A stretch of 64,000 bases of DNA, taken from Saposhnikovia divaricata. Lineage: Eukaryota; Streptophyta; Magnoliopsida; Apiales; Apiaceae. Location of the stretch: positions 205,695,148 to 205,759,147 of the forward strand of contig CM071598.1 of assembly GCA_036435485.1 (NCBI GenBank). Direction: 5' to 3'. Positions 1 through 9,942 of this stretch are shown here, piece after piece (positions within the stretch are counted from its first letter, which is position 1; the number at the start of each line of letters is the position of its first letter). The translations under genes and the position numbers were made by a program. The notes below the pieces were generated by a model, which had not been told where the DNA came from, did not search any database, and saw only the letters and a program-made list of their open reading frames with translations.

Positions 1-781
1 CCTCACATCAAGTTATTTGATAATGATAAATCTGGAGAATTACTGGAAGATCCTTCAGTTTATAGAAATTGGATTGGCAAATTATTGTATTTGACCTCAT
101 CCAGACCTGATATCTCTTTTCCACTGCAATTATTGAGTCAGTTCTTGCATGCACCTAGGGAGAAACATTTACAGGCTGCTACAAGGGTGTTAAGATATCT
201 TCAGTGTACTAAAGCACATGGTATTTTCTTCCCAGCTGATAATAAGCTTCAGTTACAGGGTTTTTCAGATAGTGATTGGGTAGCAAATTCCAGTGACAAA
301 ATCTGTAGGTTCTTACTTTTTTTTACTTGGTAAAGTTGCTATTTCTTGGAGGTCTAAGAAACAATCAATTACATCCAGAAGTTCTGGAGAAGCTGAATAT
401 AGGGCATTAGCAGATGCTTCTTGTGAGATAATATGGTTAAAGGGATTATTATCAGATCTTGGAGTAGTGTTTTCTGGTCCTCTTCCTTTACATTGTGACA
501 GTAAAGCTGCAGTAGATCTCAGTGGTAATCCTGTTTATCATGCTCAAACTAAGCATATTGAAATTGATTGCCATTTCATTAGAGAGAAGATTCAGTCAGG
601 ATTAGTTCAAGTTGTTCAAATACCCTCAAAGGAAAATGCTGCAGACATTCTTACAAAAGGTCTAGGCAAAGTTTTACATTGGTCGTGTGCTTCTAAATTG
701 GGACTTACTTACTCTCAGTCTTCTTCAAATGGTAAAGAGGCAAATGGTTCTGATTTTACACAACTTGCTTGCATGGTTTAA
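1..781 (+). pseudogene. pol: copia pol fragment: end of RT and RNase H, frameshifted
   Basis: Frame 1 opens at base 1 and gives the RT-RNase H linker (Y-R-x-x-I-G-K-L-L-Y-L, then S-R-P-D-I-S-F and RVLRYLQ). The RNase H start F-S-D-S-D-W follows at about 271-285. Between about 293 and 325 the reading moves to frame 2, which continues with A-I-S-W-R-S-K-K-Q, S-S-G-E-A-E-Y-R-A-L, the H-C-D-S-K-A-A block and T-K-H-I-E-I-D. It ends at TAA 779-781. The catalytic acidic residues (D of SDSD, E of GEAEY, D of CDSK) are visible, but the frameshift breaks the protein. There is no initiator because the gene starts outside the window. Confidence 0.85.
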
Positions 782-816
782 CATCAACAAGACAATTCAG
801 TTTTACGGAGGGCTAA

Positions 817-1058
817 TGAGGAATATGCTAATATTCATCCTTTAGAAATAAGTCATAAAGTCAAGTTAGCTTACCAAACAGAGCCTTATGAGCTGTAACT
901 AATTCTGTTATTGAGTTAGTTACTGTATCTTGTATATAAAGACTGTAACATTCTATATTTCATTTCTTAAGCTGTTATGTAAACATTTCTACAAGATAAT
1001 AAGATGTATCTTTCTATATGCTTTCTTCTGCAAATATGAGCTTCTTCAGCTCAACGCA
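817..1058 (+). repeat. Putative 3' LTR of element E (~242 bp)
   Basis: A purine-rich stretch (ACGGAGGGCTAA) ends just before TG at 817, and TG..CA bounds give about 242 bp. A TATA box (TATATAAA) lies at 933-940, as expected for an LTR promoter. The exact 3' end (1058 or 1060) is uncertain because the partner LTR is absent. Confidence 0.5.
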
Positions 1059-1627
1059 CAAGTCGGCTGTGGGGATGGGATTAAAGTCCATCGAATAACC
1101 TCTCATGTTGAGATACCCAATTCCCATCTAATATGACATTCGGTGCTGAATTCAATGTGGAAAGCTTAACATTTAGAGATTGGAACACATTAAAGCATCA
1201 TCCCAAGGTATGTGTTCAGACCTGCAAGTTAAGGAGGTTGAAGTTTATCTTCTTAATAGTTCTTTTAAAAAATTGCATATGCAGGTGCGAGAATAAAAGA
1301 ACTACCTATTTGAGCATGAAGTTTAGCCGCTTCAAGAAGCTTGGACTTGGCTTTGATATGCTTAAGAAGGATTAGGACACTAGGCTAGTAAAATATAGTG
1401 TCGAGTAAGAACATTTGAGAATGTAAATTTATGTGTATATTATCTTCATGTATTCACTATGAATAACCAAGGTTCAATCCATAGTGACACCTTGGTATTC
1501 GAATATTTGGAATGTGTAATATACTAATGTGAAATTCAATCGTCGCGATATTTCATTTATGCATAAATTTGTTGTTTGTTGTGATTTTGTTTAGTTAATC
1601 ATGGATTACGCTAAAATGGGGGAGGAT
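1059..1627 (+). mobile_element. Internal 3' non-coding part of copia element F, ending in PPT
   Basis: This stretch lies between the LTR of E and a clear 3' LTR. It has no long open frame. It ends in a polypurine tract (about 1614-1627, AAATGGGGGAGGAT) directly before TGTTGG, the standard plus-strand primer for a downstream LTR. Two short frames, at 930-1136 and 1133-1375, contain retroelement-like text after the pol stop, but I do not call them genes. Confidence 0.55.
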
Positions 1628-2126
1628 TGTTGGATATTTTAGTGTAATTGGATTGGCTAGTTGATCAATGTAATCGTAATGTTACATCGAACAAGTCGGG
1701 AAAATGCGGAGTGCATGCTCTGTTCGAGTTCGTTATGATTTCAGAATTATTGCTTATGAGACATGTCTATTGGGATCAAACACATCTGTTAGAATGAGAT
1801 GTGTCTATTTGGAAAAGACACATCTTGAGATGTGTCTATTAGCATTAGACATGACTGTTGGAAATGAGATGTGTCTTTTGGCAAAAGACACATCTTGAGA
1901 TGTGTCTATTGGCAAAAGACACATCTGTTGACATCTATAAATAGATGTGGCATTGATCATTTTCTGTATTGGTTCATACTGAAATACACAGCAAAATACA
2001 TTCTCTCTTCTTGCAGAATTTCTGACTTTATCCGATTGAATTATTTGGGTGAACCACAAATAACTTCAATCAGAAAGTGTTCACACGACTTCAGAAAAAT
2101 CCAACTAATCACCCAATTCCCCAACA
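1628..2126 (+). repeat. 3' LTR of copia element F (499 bp)
   Basis: The LTR begins TGTTGG right after the polypurine tract and ends CCAACA, so it has a 6-bp terminal inverted repeat. A TATA box (CTATAAATAG) lies near 1934-1943. Upstream of it is an array of hairpins built on AGATGTGTCT and its complement AGACACATCT (1797-1926). The next bases are TCCAA followed by the remnant of a Stowaway-type MITE. Confidence 0.75.
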
Positions 2127-2171
2127 TCCAAGTGAAACATGAAACATTTTATGGAACGGAGGGAGTAACTT
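2127..2171 (+). repeat. Stowaway-like MITE remnant, right end only
   Basis: The sequence ends in GGAACGGAGGGAG followed by TA, the usual Stowaway/Tc1-Mariner terminal repeat and TA target. It is cut off on its left exactly at the LTR end, so copia element F probably inserted into this MITE. The other half would then lie left of the window. Confidence 0.55.
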
Positions 2172-2207
2172 ATAAATATATCAAAATGATTACCTAAAAT
2201 TAATATA

Positions 2208-3866
2208 TCCTATATATAATTGGCGTAAGGGGGTTTTGATGACGTCGTCCGATCGTCAGGGCTAATACAGTCACTTTAACCTAGACTCACTCAATAAAAA
2301 TATACTTATTTATATGACATCAATAGTATAGTTTTTACTTCATAACAATTAATGTTTTACAATGTTTATAGTTGGAATTTCAAAAAAAAAATTCTTAATT
2401 AAAATAATTTACAGGAAAAAATGTAATCTACAAAACAAAAAAAAATTAAAAGCAAAAAATTAACATTCACAACAAACACTAATATAATTTAAAATAAATA
2501 AAAACAAACAGAAAAAAATATTAAAAACAAGTACAAACTTTTTTAACAATAAATGAAATAAAAAACATGTGATGTTCGAAATGACACATAAATCAACAAA
2601 TTGTGATCTACAAAACATACACTAATTTTAAAAGATATACTAAATTTAGAAAACTAAAATACACAAAAAATTCAAAAATAATGCAAATAGAACAAATAAA
2701 AACTAACACAAAAACATAAAAGAAGTACCCTTTTTAAAAAAGAGTTGTATAACATATTTTCACATAAATATCCCAAAAATAAATAAATAAACATAACTAG
2801 AAATATCAAATAAATGAAACAAATTTATAGCATGTATTTTTTTAAAAAAAGTTCAAAAACACCTAATAAAAAAATCCACACATGTAAAAAAAATAAAAAA
2901 ATCTTTTAAATAATTCTTAGATAACCAGGTATGTTAAATACATGTAAAAAACACTAAGATATTCTTAGATTACCAGGTATGTTATATCACAAAAAAAAAA
3001 AAAAAATACTTATACCAATATAGTACCAACATTTTTCAAGTATATCATATAAAATTTAAGAGAAAAAAAACCATCTTAAAAAAAATATGTTAAACTAAAC
3101 TTTAGAATATAATTTACAAAACAAACAAATACCACATAAAAGTCCTTTAAAAAACATTAATTAAATAAATGTAATAAAACGAATACATTTATGTTTTACG
3201 TGCTTCTAAAATCAAGCTAAAAAAATAGATTCGGTACTATAGCCATAAATAATTTTAAAAAAGTAACCTAATACTGGAAAACAAGAAATTTAAAAAATAC
3301 CTAATATAAAAAAAATGTTAAGTTATATAATAAAAAAGATTAAAAAAAACGTAAATATGTAATGTCTCAAGTATATCATGTATAATAAATACTGTAACAT
3401 AATAAATTCTTCAATAAAAACGTTTTTTAAATTTATATTTAAAAACAAACACAAATAATAAAAAAAAACAACTCTATTGAAAAATAATATTTCTACTTCA
3501 TCATATTATTATTTTACGAAAATTGTTGACACAATACTATGATTGTAAAAATATTTAAGAATCCAACAAAGAAACATAATATAAAATTAAAATATTATAA
3601 CATAACACAAATTCGAAAATTGAAAATTACAAAAATATAAAATTTCATCAATAATTAAATTAAAACTAAATTTGTACAATTCAAACTAATAAAATACATA
3701 TTAATAAATTCATCAAGTATTATCGTAAGTAAATGAATTTTTCTAATTGTTTTATGTGAAAAGTACAATTTAAAATAACATTAATTTTTTTTTAAAAAAA
3801 TTGTACTATAATTTTTTTATAATATAATTACAAAACAACTCGTGCATTGCACGAGTATAATGCTAG
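2208..3866 (+). mobile_element. Non-autonomous Helitron (1,659 bp)
   Basis: The 5' end is TC at 2208 after an A, running into a TATATATAAT-rich start. The 3' end carries a perfect hairpin (CTCGTGC, ATT loop, GCACGAG, 3839-3855), seven bases, then CTAG at 3863-3866 followed by T. This is the standard plant Helitron arrangement with insertion between A and T. The body is very AT-rich and has no reading frame for a Rep/helicase, so it must depend on another element. The 5' end is less certain than the 3' end. Confidence 0.75.
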
Positions 3867-4019
3867 TATGATAAAATAATGATAATATAAAATTTTAGCC
3901 AAGAAAGTGGGTAGTGCTCCAATGATTTTATGTATATATAATTATGATAATATAAATTATATTTAGGAATTTTGCAAGGTTGAAATGTTAATTTTTTTTT
4001 GCATATTTTCCAAATAATA
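3867..4019. other. Short AT-rich spacer, no gene seen
   Basis: No reading frame, RNA gene or repeat boundary was recognised between the Helitron end and the next MITE. Confidence 0.4.
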
Positions 4020-4278
4020 TTCTTTCCATTTCATTTCAAGTGTCGTTGTTGATCATGCACACATATTAAGAATAGTAATTGTTAGGCTCTTTTATCATTA
4101 AAATGTAATTTTATTTTCCAATTTTATCCTTCATCTATCCCTATTTAATACTATTATAATTGTAAACAAAGGTATATAGGTGAAAAGGAAATTTATTTAT
4201 CTTGAAAATGTAAAAATGATACTTAAAATGAAATTCAAACCAAGCCTAAAAATGATACTTAAAATGAAATAGAGGGAG
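4020..4278. repeat. Stowaway-like MITE, diverged (259 bp)
   Basis: TA dinucleotides flank the unit (4018-4019 and 4279-4280). The left end TTCTTTCCATTTCATTTC matches the complement of the right end (GAAATAGAGGGAG) with mismatches, and the similarity continues inward. There is no coding capacity. Confidence 0.6.
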
Positions 4279-4480
4279 TAACAAATAAATACCATTTTGA
4301 TCCATTAGTCAAGTCCATCGAGTCCAATGGATTGCACACGTGTGACCCGGTGGACCTATGTTAGAATTAATGATTACCATTTTGTGTCACCAATTCAGGG
4401 ACCATTCCTCAAAATCATTTAATGATTTTTCTTGTTTGTTGTGATTTAATTGATGATTTTTTCCAACAACATGCCTTATA

Positions 4481-4578
4481 CTTATGTCTTATAAATTAGA
4501 ATAATAATATATTTAAATTAGGATTGGAGCTTATGTCTTATAAATTAAAATAATAATATATTTAAATTAGGATTGGAG
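4481..4578 (+). repeat. Tandem duplication of a 49-bp unit
   Basis: The unit that starts CTTATGTCTTATAAATTA and ends GGATTGGAG occurs twice in a row (4481-4529 and 4530-4578), with a single base difference that I noticed. Confidence 0.8.
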
Positions 4579-4717
4579 GGAAGGGAAAAAAGAGAGGAGA
4601 GAGAAGTGTAGAAAAGGAGGGAAATTAATTTTTGATTGTTAAAAATGATTTAGGACAAGTATAGAGGTGCCTTAAAAGAAGGGCATGAGATGGATGTCCT
4701 AGTCTTTTAAAGCACCA

Positions 4718-5194
4718 TTAGGACATTGTTGGAGCACAAAAAGTGACTAAATGTCTTAAATATTGATTTAAGACAATATTTAGAAAGAATGTTAAAAATA
4801 ACAGTTTTTTTGGATAAAGATGATGAAAATAACATTTTTCGGGAAGGATTGTTAAAAATAACGATTTCAATACGCATTTGGTGATTGGATAACATCTGAT
4901 ACGCATTTAATGATTGGGTAACATGAATAATAGTGGACCCGCACGAATGTTAAGCATTTATCTAGGGGGTAACAAACCCTGTTACCAGTACTATTACCCA
5001 TTTGGCAAATGGGTAATAGAGGTCTATTACTCCTTTGACAAATGCATATCTTGCATAAATGGATTACCCATCTATTAAATGCGTATTTGATCTGGTATTT
5101 CTCACCCACAGTACCACCGATTGGTATTTTCATTATCACAGCCTAAAAAACGGGTATTCACTGACTTCACCCCAATATTTAGGACATTGTTGGA
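4718..5194. repeat. Palindromic insertion flanked by 16-bp direct repeats
   Basis: TTAGGACATTGTTGGA occurs at 4718-4733 and again at 5179-5194. The 445 bp between them contain a perfect 29-nt palindrome (4991-5019, arms built on TATTACCCATTTG). They also hold longer imperfect inverted arms based on ATACGCATTTAAT near 4898-4915 and 5070-5090. The left arm is partly duplicated just upstream, near 4870. The flanking repeats look like a target duplication. No coding frame is convincing and the family is unknown to me. Confidence 0.5.
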
Positions 5195-5987
5195 CTAGGA
5201 TTCCGTAATCTGACTACTGGACAAGTGGAAATTGTATGGGCCAGGGCCAGAAAGGAATTATTCAGAAAATAAATAAAAAGATAAAAATGAAATAGTCAAT
5301 TTTGATATGTAAGCTAAAATTTAGCAGTGGCAATGTCTTGCAATCCGGTTCTTTCGAAGGGTGTTACTTGGAGTTTATGTTCACGAGCACATAACTATGT
5401 GACATATTATTTCCAACGCAAAAGACAAATTTCATTTCTAAGTTTCTCTGTTTTCAATCTCCAGAGAACGGAGGGAAACCATTTTTCGTGTTTATGTTTT
5501 TCATTTCTTTCCTCAAAAAACTCGAAAGTACAACTTTAACGTTTTAAGTGTTATGTATGTGTAAATCATCCCATTTTAAGTAATTGTTTCAGTTATCATT
5601 CCTTGCTCATGACTTACAAGTAACGAATCCCATGTTATTTGAAACTCAAAATATCGGTTAATTTTGTGTTAAAACGATTTTTTAACAATTGTTTTGACTT
5701 TTTCGTACCACCATTGGCCATTGTAATCTAAAGATAGTTTACAAAATTTAGCAAAAAATAAAAAAATAATTTGCAGACAAACACAATTGCACAAGAACGG
5801 GGCTTGAGTGGATTGTTGTGAAATGACTGTCACTGGATAGAATTTCAGTGGTGAGTCTTTTGCAAAGAAACACCTTTTGTTTTTATATTAAGCAACATTA
5901 TCTCTAGGTAGTACTTGGTAGATAGTACTTGGTAGTCCCCTATAAGAATAAGAGACATGCAGAAGTGAATAATTATTCAGATAAAAA
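5195..5987 (+). promoter_or_regulatory. Upstream region of the NPF gene
   Basis: No other gene is visible here. Close to the start codon there is a TATA-like CTATAAGAATAAG at about 5940-5952. Just before it is a short direct repeat of TAGTACTTGGTAG (about 5909-5938). These are plausible core-promoter elements by position only. Nothing else was recognised in this stretch. Confidence 0.35.
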
Positions 5988-8723
5988 ATGATGGAAGAAA
6001 ACGAACCTCTTTTGGAGAGCAACAAGCAGAAGAGCAACGGTGGCTTCAAAACCCTGTCATGCATCATAGGTAAAAAATTAATTTTATAGTGTTGATTACC
6101 ATTTCAAAATCTCATTTTTCACATATTGCTTCTGCATATGCAGCAAATGAGTCATTGGAAAAGGCAGCAACTTTTGGGCTGAGTGCAAACATGATACTTT
6201 ACTTGGAGAATGAGTATCATATGGGCTTAGTTACAGGGACAAATATCATCAACTTATGGGGAGCAGCTAGCAATTTCTTGCCTGTTCCTGGTGCTTTTCT
6301 TGCTGATTCAACTGTGGGTCGCTACCCGATGATCGCAGTTGGATCAATTTTTAGCCTCCTGGTACTCCTTTTCGGTTATTTTATTACCCTGTTTCACAAA
6401 GCTGTTTCTTCGTCCCTAGCATTGTAGCCTATGAGATACTTAGCAATTTTTAGACTCACTTTTAATTAATGCGACCCTTTATCAAATCGGGTGAGGATCC
6501 TCTGTCCCCTTTTTCATGTCTCCTTTTGTGTCCCCTATATAAAATGGGTGCCCCTGGTGGGGCCCATTGTAAGGAAAATGGAAATAAAATATTTTGTATA
6601 GGGGACACAAAAGGGGACATAGAGAAGGGGACAGAAGATCCGGGCTCTATCAAATGAGACCCTTTTGTATTAGAAACTTGATTGCTATATTTAATGTATA
6701 CAGTATATGAAATTAGCTTGATTGTATTTACTTTTTAGGGAATGATTCTAGTATGGCTAACAACCATGATTCCAAGAGCAAGGGCACCTATTTGTGATAT
6801 AATTACTACACAATGCAGCTCCTCCACAACTTTCCAAGTAATTTTCTTATGTTTCTCTCTCGGACTCACATCAATTGGAGCTGGAGGTATCCGATCAGCT
6901 TCAATGGCCTTTGGTGCAGATCAATTTGTCAAGAGATACAATAAGGAAAAAAGTTTGGCTGCCCTAGAAACTTACTTTGGCTGGTATTATGTTGCTTCTG
7001 CAGTTGCAGTTATCATTTCTCTAACTTTTGTTGCCTATATTCAAGAACACTCTGGTTGGCAAGTTGGTTTTGGAGTTCCTGCAGTGTTCATGTTGTTGGG
7101 AGTGTTGTTATTCTTTTCAGCTTCTTCTTCCTACATTAGATCACAGGATAAATCGAGCTTGTTCACTAGCTTTTTCCAAGTGATTGTAGCTTCCTACAAA
7201 AACAGACATTTCACATTAGCAAGCAATGGCAGTGTCTACAATCATACGAAGGACTCAGCACTTATTGTCCCAAGCGAGAAACTGAGGTACATATCTTGCA
7301 CCATGATTTCTACTGCACATCCTCAGCATTCACTATTTTAAATAGATTTCAAGTAAAGGATAAATACCCATTTTATTGGTACAATCAAATAGAATAACTA
7401 TGTCTCCACTGTACTAGTTCATTCTTATATATTTTTTTGCCAACTTCCACTGAACTTCTTTATGTTTGTATATGAACAAATCAAACCCTGATGTGTAAAA
7501 CAGTGAAAGACTAAACCAGAGGTTGCAGTATCAAGTGCTCTCCATGTAACGACTTACAAGGGTTTCTGCAACGTCGTAGGTGACTTAAAGATTTGATTTT
7601 GATGAAATTAAGATGTGAAGGTTCAGTTGTGAGATAGGTGTTGAGATTAGGATTAGACATACATTTAAGCCACAATAAATCGTACAAACCTGGACTCCAT
7701 GATATTGTATCAGTTATCAGTTCCATATAAACTGTTGCAATAATTTCCGCCAGACATGATTTTTGATCTTAATTACAAGTGTAATAAGTTCAGTAACAGG
7801 CTAACAGCTCTTACAAATTAAAATACCTATGTGTTGATTTCATGTCTTTGTTTAGGTTTCTCAATAAAGCCTGTATTGTTCGAGAGCCTGAAAGATACTT
7901 GACCGCTGATGGACACATCCTGGACCCGTGGAGTCTCTGCACGGTAGATCAAGTGGAGGAGTTAAAAGCCATACTGAAGGTAATCCCAATGTGGTCGACA
8001 GGAGTTCTAATGTCTGTAACTTTAAGTCAGGGTAGCTTACAGTTGGTGCAAGCACTGTCCATGGATCGACACATCACTTCCAGTTTTGAGATTCCGGCAG
8101 CATCTTTAGGCGTCTTTACTTTTATTTCTGCCATATCATCGGTTGTTCTCTATGACCGTATAATAGTTCCACTGGCATCTAGAATAATGGGAAAACCCTT
8201 TCATCTTACCTCCAAAACGAAAATGGGGATCGGAATACTTTTATCTATCTTAAGCATGGTTGGCTTAGCTTTCATAGAGTACATCAGAAGAGGAATTGCA
8301 AATAAACAAGGATTTTCAGAAGCCGTAGTAAATATGTCAGTATTGTGGCTTATATTACCAAACTGTTTGACTGGAATGGCAGAGGCTATAAACGCAGTAG
8401 GGCAATGTGAGTTCTTTTATTCTGAGTTCCCCAAAAGCATGTCTAGCATAGGTTCAACTCTACGTGGATTGACATTTACTGTTGGAGGCTTGGTCGCAAC
8501 TGCCATGTTAAATATTATCGATCAGGTTACAAGAAGAAGAGGGAAGCCAAGTTGGATATCAAGCAATATTAACCAAGGTCATTATGATTACTATTTTCTT
8601 ATGGTTGCTGGAATGTGTGTTGTCAACATGTTATATTTTCTTCTTTGTAGTTGGGCATATGGTCCTTGTGAACTGGTCGCAGTGAATGATTCACGGGTAG
8701 AAGATGAAACTGGTGATAACTAA
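5988..8723 (+). CDS. NRT1/PTR family (NPF) proton-coupled transporter, four exons
   Basis: The exons are 5988-6069, 6144-6361, 6739-7286 and 7856-8723, all with GT..AG introns, giving a 571-residue protein of normal NPF length. The ATG at 5988 is followed by a second ATG and an acidic start (MMEENEPLLES). Visible marks are the E-x-x-E-K motif (ESLEK) after the first junction, the PTR signature GAFLADSTVGRY (about residue 80), F-G-W-Y-Y in the second signature, a long charged central loop, FLNKACI after the last intron, and the C-terminal H-Y-D-Y-Y and S-W-A-Y-G-P-C. Family members are 12-helix plasma- or vacuolar-membrane symporters for nitrate, peptides, hormones or glucosinolates. The text looks closest to the NPF1/NPF2 groups, but the substrate cannot be read from sequence. 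I see no stops or frameshifts in the exons. The intron positions fit the family. Confidence 0.9.
6488..6647. repeat. hAT-like MITE in NPF intron 2 (160 bp)
   Basis: An 8-bp direct repeat TATCAAAT flanks the unit (6480-6487 and 6648-6655), as expected for a hAT target duplication. The inside is a long inverted repeat: GATCCTCTGTCCCC.. and TTTTGTGTCCCCTATA on the left return as complements on the right, leaving a small loop around 6545-6590. The element lies inside intron 2, so it is removed by splicing. Confidence 0.75.
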
Positions 8724-9686
8724 CATAGTTTGGTTTAGATTATAAACTTGCTTATGCTCTGTGTTCTTTTGATCAGTAGCTATTGATGTCGGAAAATATG
8801 TGTTTCGTGTTTATTCTAATATTCATAAAATTCAAAATCCTGACAACAAAACATGATCTAGCAACACAAACCATGAAACCACTACAGACCAAGAAAAGAC
8901 AACACTTCATCAAACTTAACCAGGACAAAGAAGTTCAGAAGAAACATGATCTCAAACTCTCTACAGTATGCATTACTAAAATACTTATCTATAAGCTTGA
9001 GAATTCTGTCTCACCAAAACCGAACTGGATCTCCTGAACCAACCTTCAGAACTCCCAATTGCAACGTCTTTGACATACATGAAGAATGATTATGTAATAT
9101 GATTTATGAAAGCTGTGTAGTAACACAGAGAGAGAATGTACGTCATATTGTTATGTTATAACATACGTTCTGGAGCATTGTAGATTCATAATTAAAAATA
9201 TGGTCTATACCAAGACACCTGAGCTAACTTTAAACTCAGAAACATAAGTGTGCATCTTACTCTCAACATGGTGATAAGGATATGAATATTCCACATGTTT
9301 GCTTTTACCAAGACACGGACAAAATCCAATGAAAAATGTTATCTGCAGAGCGATTTTTTTTGCTTCAAGAACGTTATGTACTGAAATTGCAAGTTCCATG
9401 TCTATTAGGAAGGGAAACATAGCTCAAATTTTTTATATGTACTAAACTGCAATCTCATTAATCATTATTAGCTTATACGTACTAGGTAACAAAGTCGCGT
9501 CGAAAATATTTTTTAAAATCGTATATATAACATCATTGTTTGTTGAGTTTTATTATTTGAAATTTGATATGATGAATTGAAACTTGTGTAAAATGTAACT
9601 AAATTTGAATGTTAAAGAATTATAGAGAAAAGAATTAATAGAAAGAAAACATGTTTCAATAAATTCTTAAGTATTAATAATAAATA
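8724..9686 (+). other. 3' flank of the NPF gene, no further gene seen
   Basis: The first ~100 bases probably contain the 3' untranslated region, but no clear poly(A) signal stands out. Short open frames at 8783-9037 (+) and 9205-9420 (-) have no recognisable domain. Near 9487 an ACTAGG sequence could mark a Helitron-type end, discussed under the cluster to the right. Confidence 0.4.
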
Positions 9687-9940
9687 CTCGCTCTGTCCCG
9701 TCAGTTTGTTAACATTTCAAAATAGGGTCTGACACGCATTTTAAAGTGAATTTTAAGGATAGTTCCATAACTTATTTTTGAAATTTTCTTTTTTAGTATA
9801 AAAATAGAACAATCCTATTATTATACAAAAAAAAAAAAAAAATTTTAAAAACAAGTTATGTAACTATCTTTAAAATTCACCTTAAAATGCGTGCCAGAAA
9901 GTGACAAAAAAATGTTAAGAATTGGGTGGGACGGAGGGAG
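9687..9940. repeat. Stowaway MITE (254 bp)
   Basis: TA flanks both ends (9685-9686 and 9941-9942). The left end CTCGCTCTGTCCC and right end GGGACGGAGGGAG are the typical Stowaway inverted termini. The arms stay complementary well inward: GCATTTTAAAGTGAATTTTA on the left matches the complement of the right arm near 9868-9890. The whole unit could fold into one long hairpin around a poly(A) loop. Confidence 0.85.
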
Positions 9941-9942
9941 TA

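Larger units (their letters stand above)
1..1058 (+). mobile_element. Ty1/copia element E, 3' part only (RT tail, RNase H, 3' LTR)
   Basis: The interval reads as the end of a copia pol gene followed by a short 3' LTR. The 5' part lies left of the window. The RNase H text and the ending in SKLGL resemble the Ale/Retrofit group, but that assignment is inferred. The element seems to sit inside a second copia element, because the bases after 1058 look like retroelement 3' non-coding sequence with its own polypurine tract and LTR. No target duplication can be checked without the left end. Confidence 0.7.

Noticed and set aside
1704..2197. Short frames on both strands in the F LTR
   Set aside because: They are produced by the AGATGTGTCT hairpin array, which is repetitive on both strands.
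4707..5139. Several 62-90-codon minus-strand frames
   Set aside because: They fall in the palindromic insertion and have no recognisable content.
8783..9420. Frames of 84 (+) and 71 (-) codons after the NPF gene
   Set aside because: No domain, no splice context and AT-rich composition. The region is better described as 3' flank.
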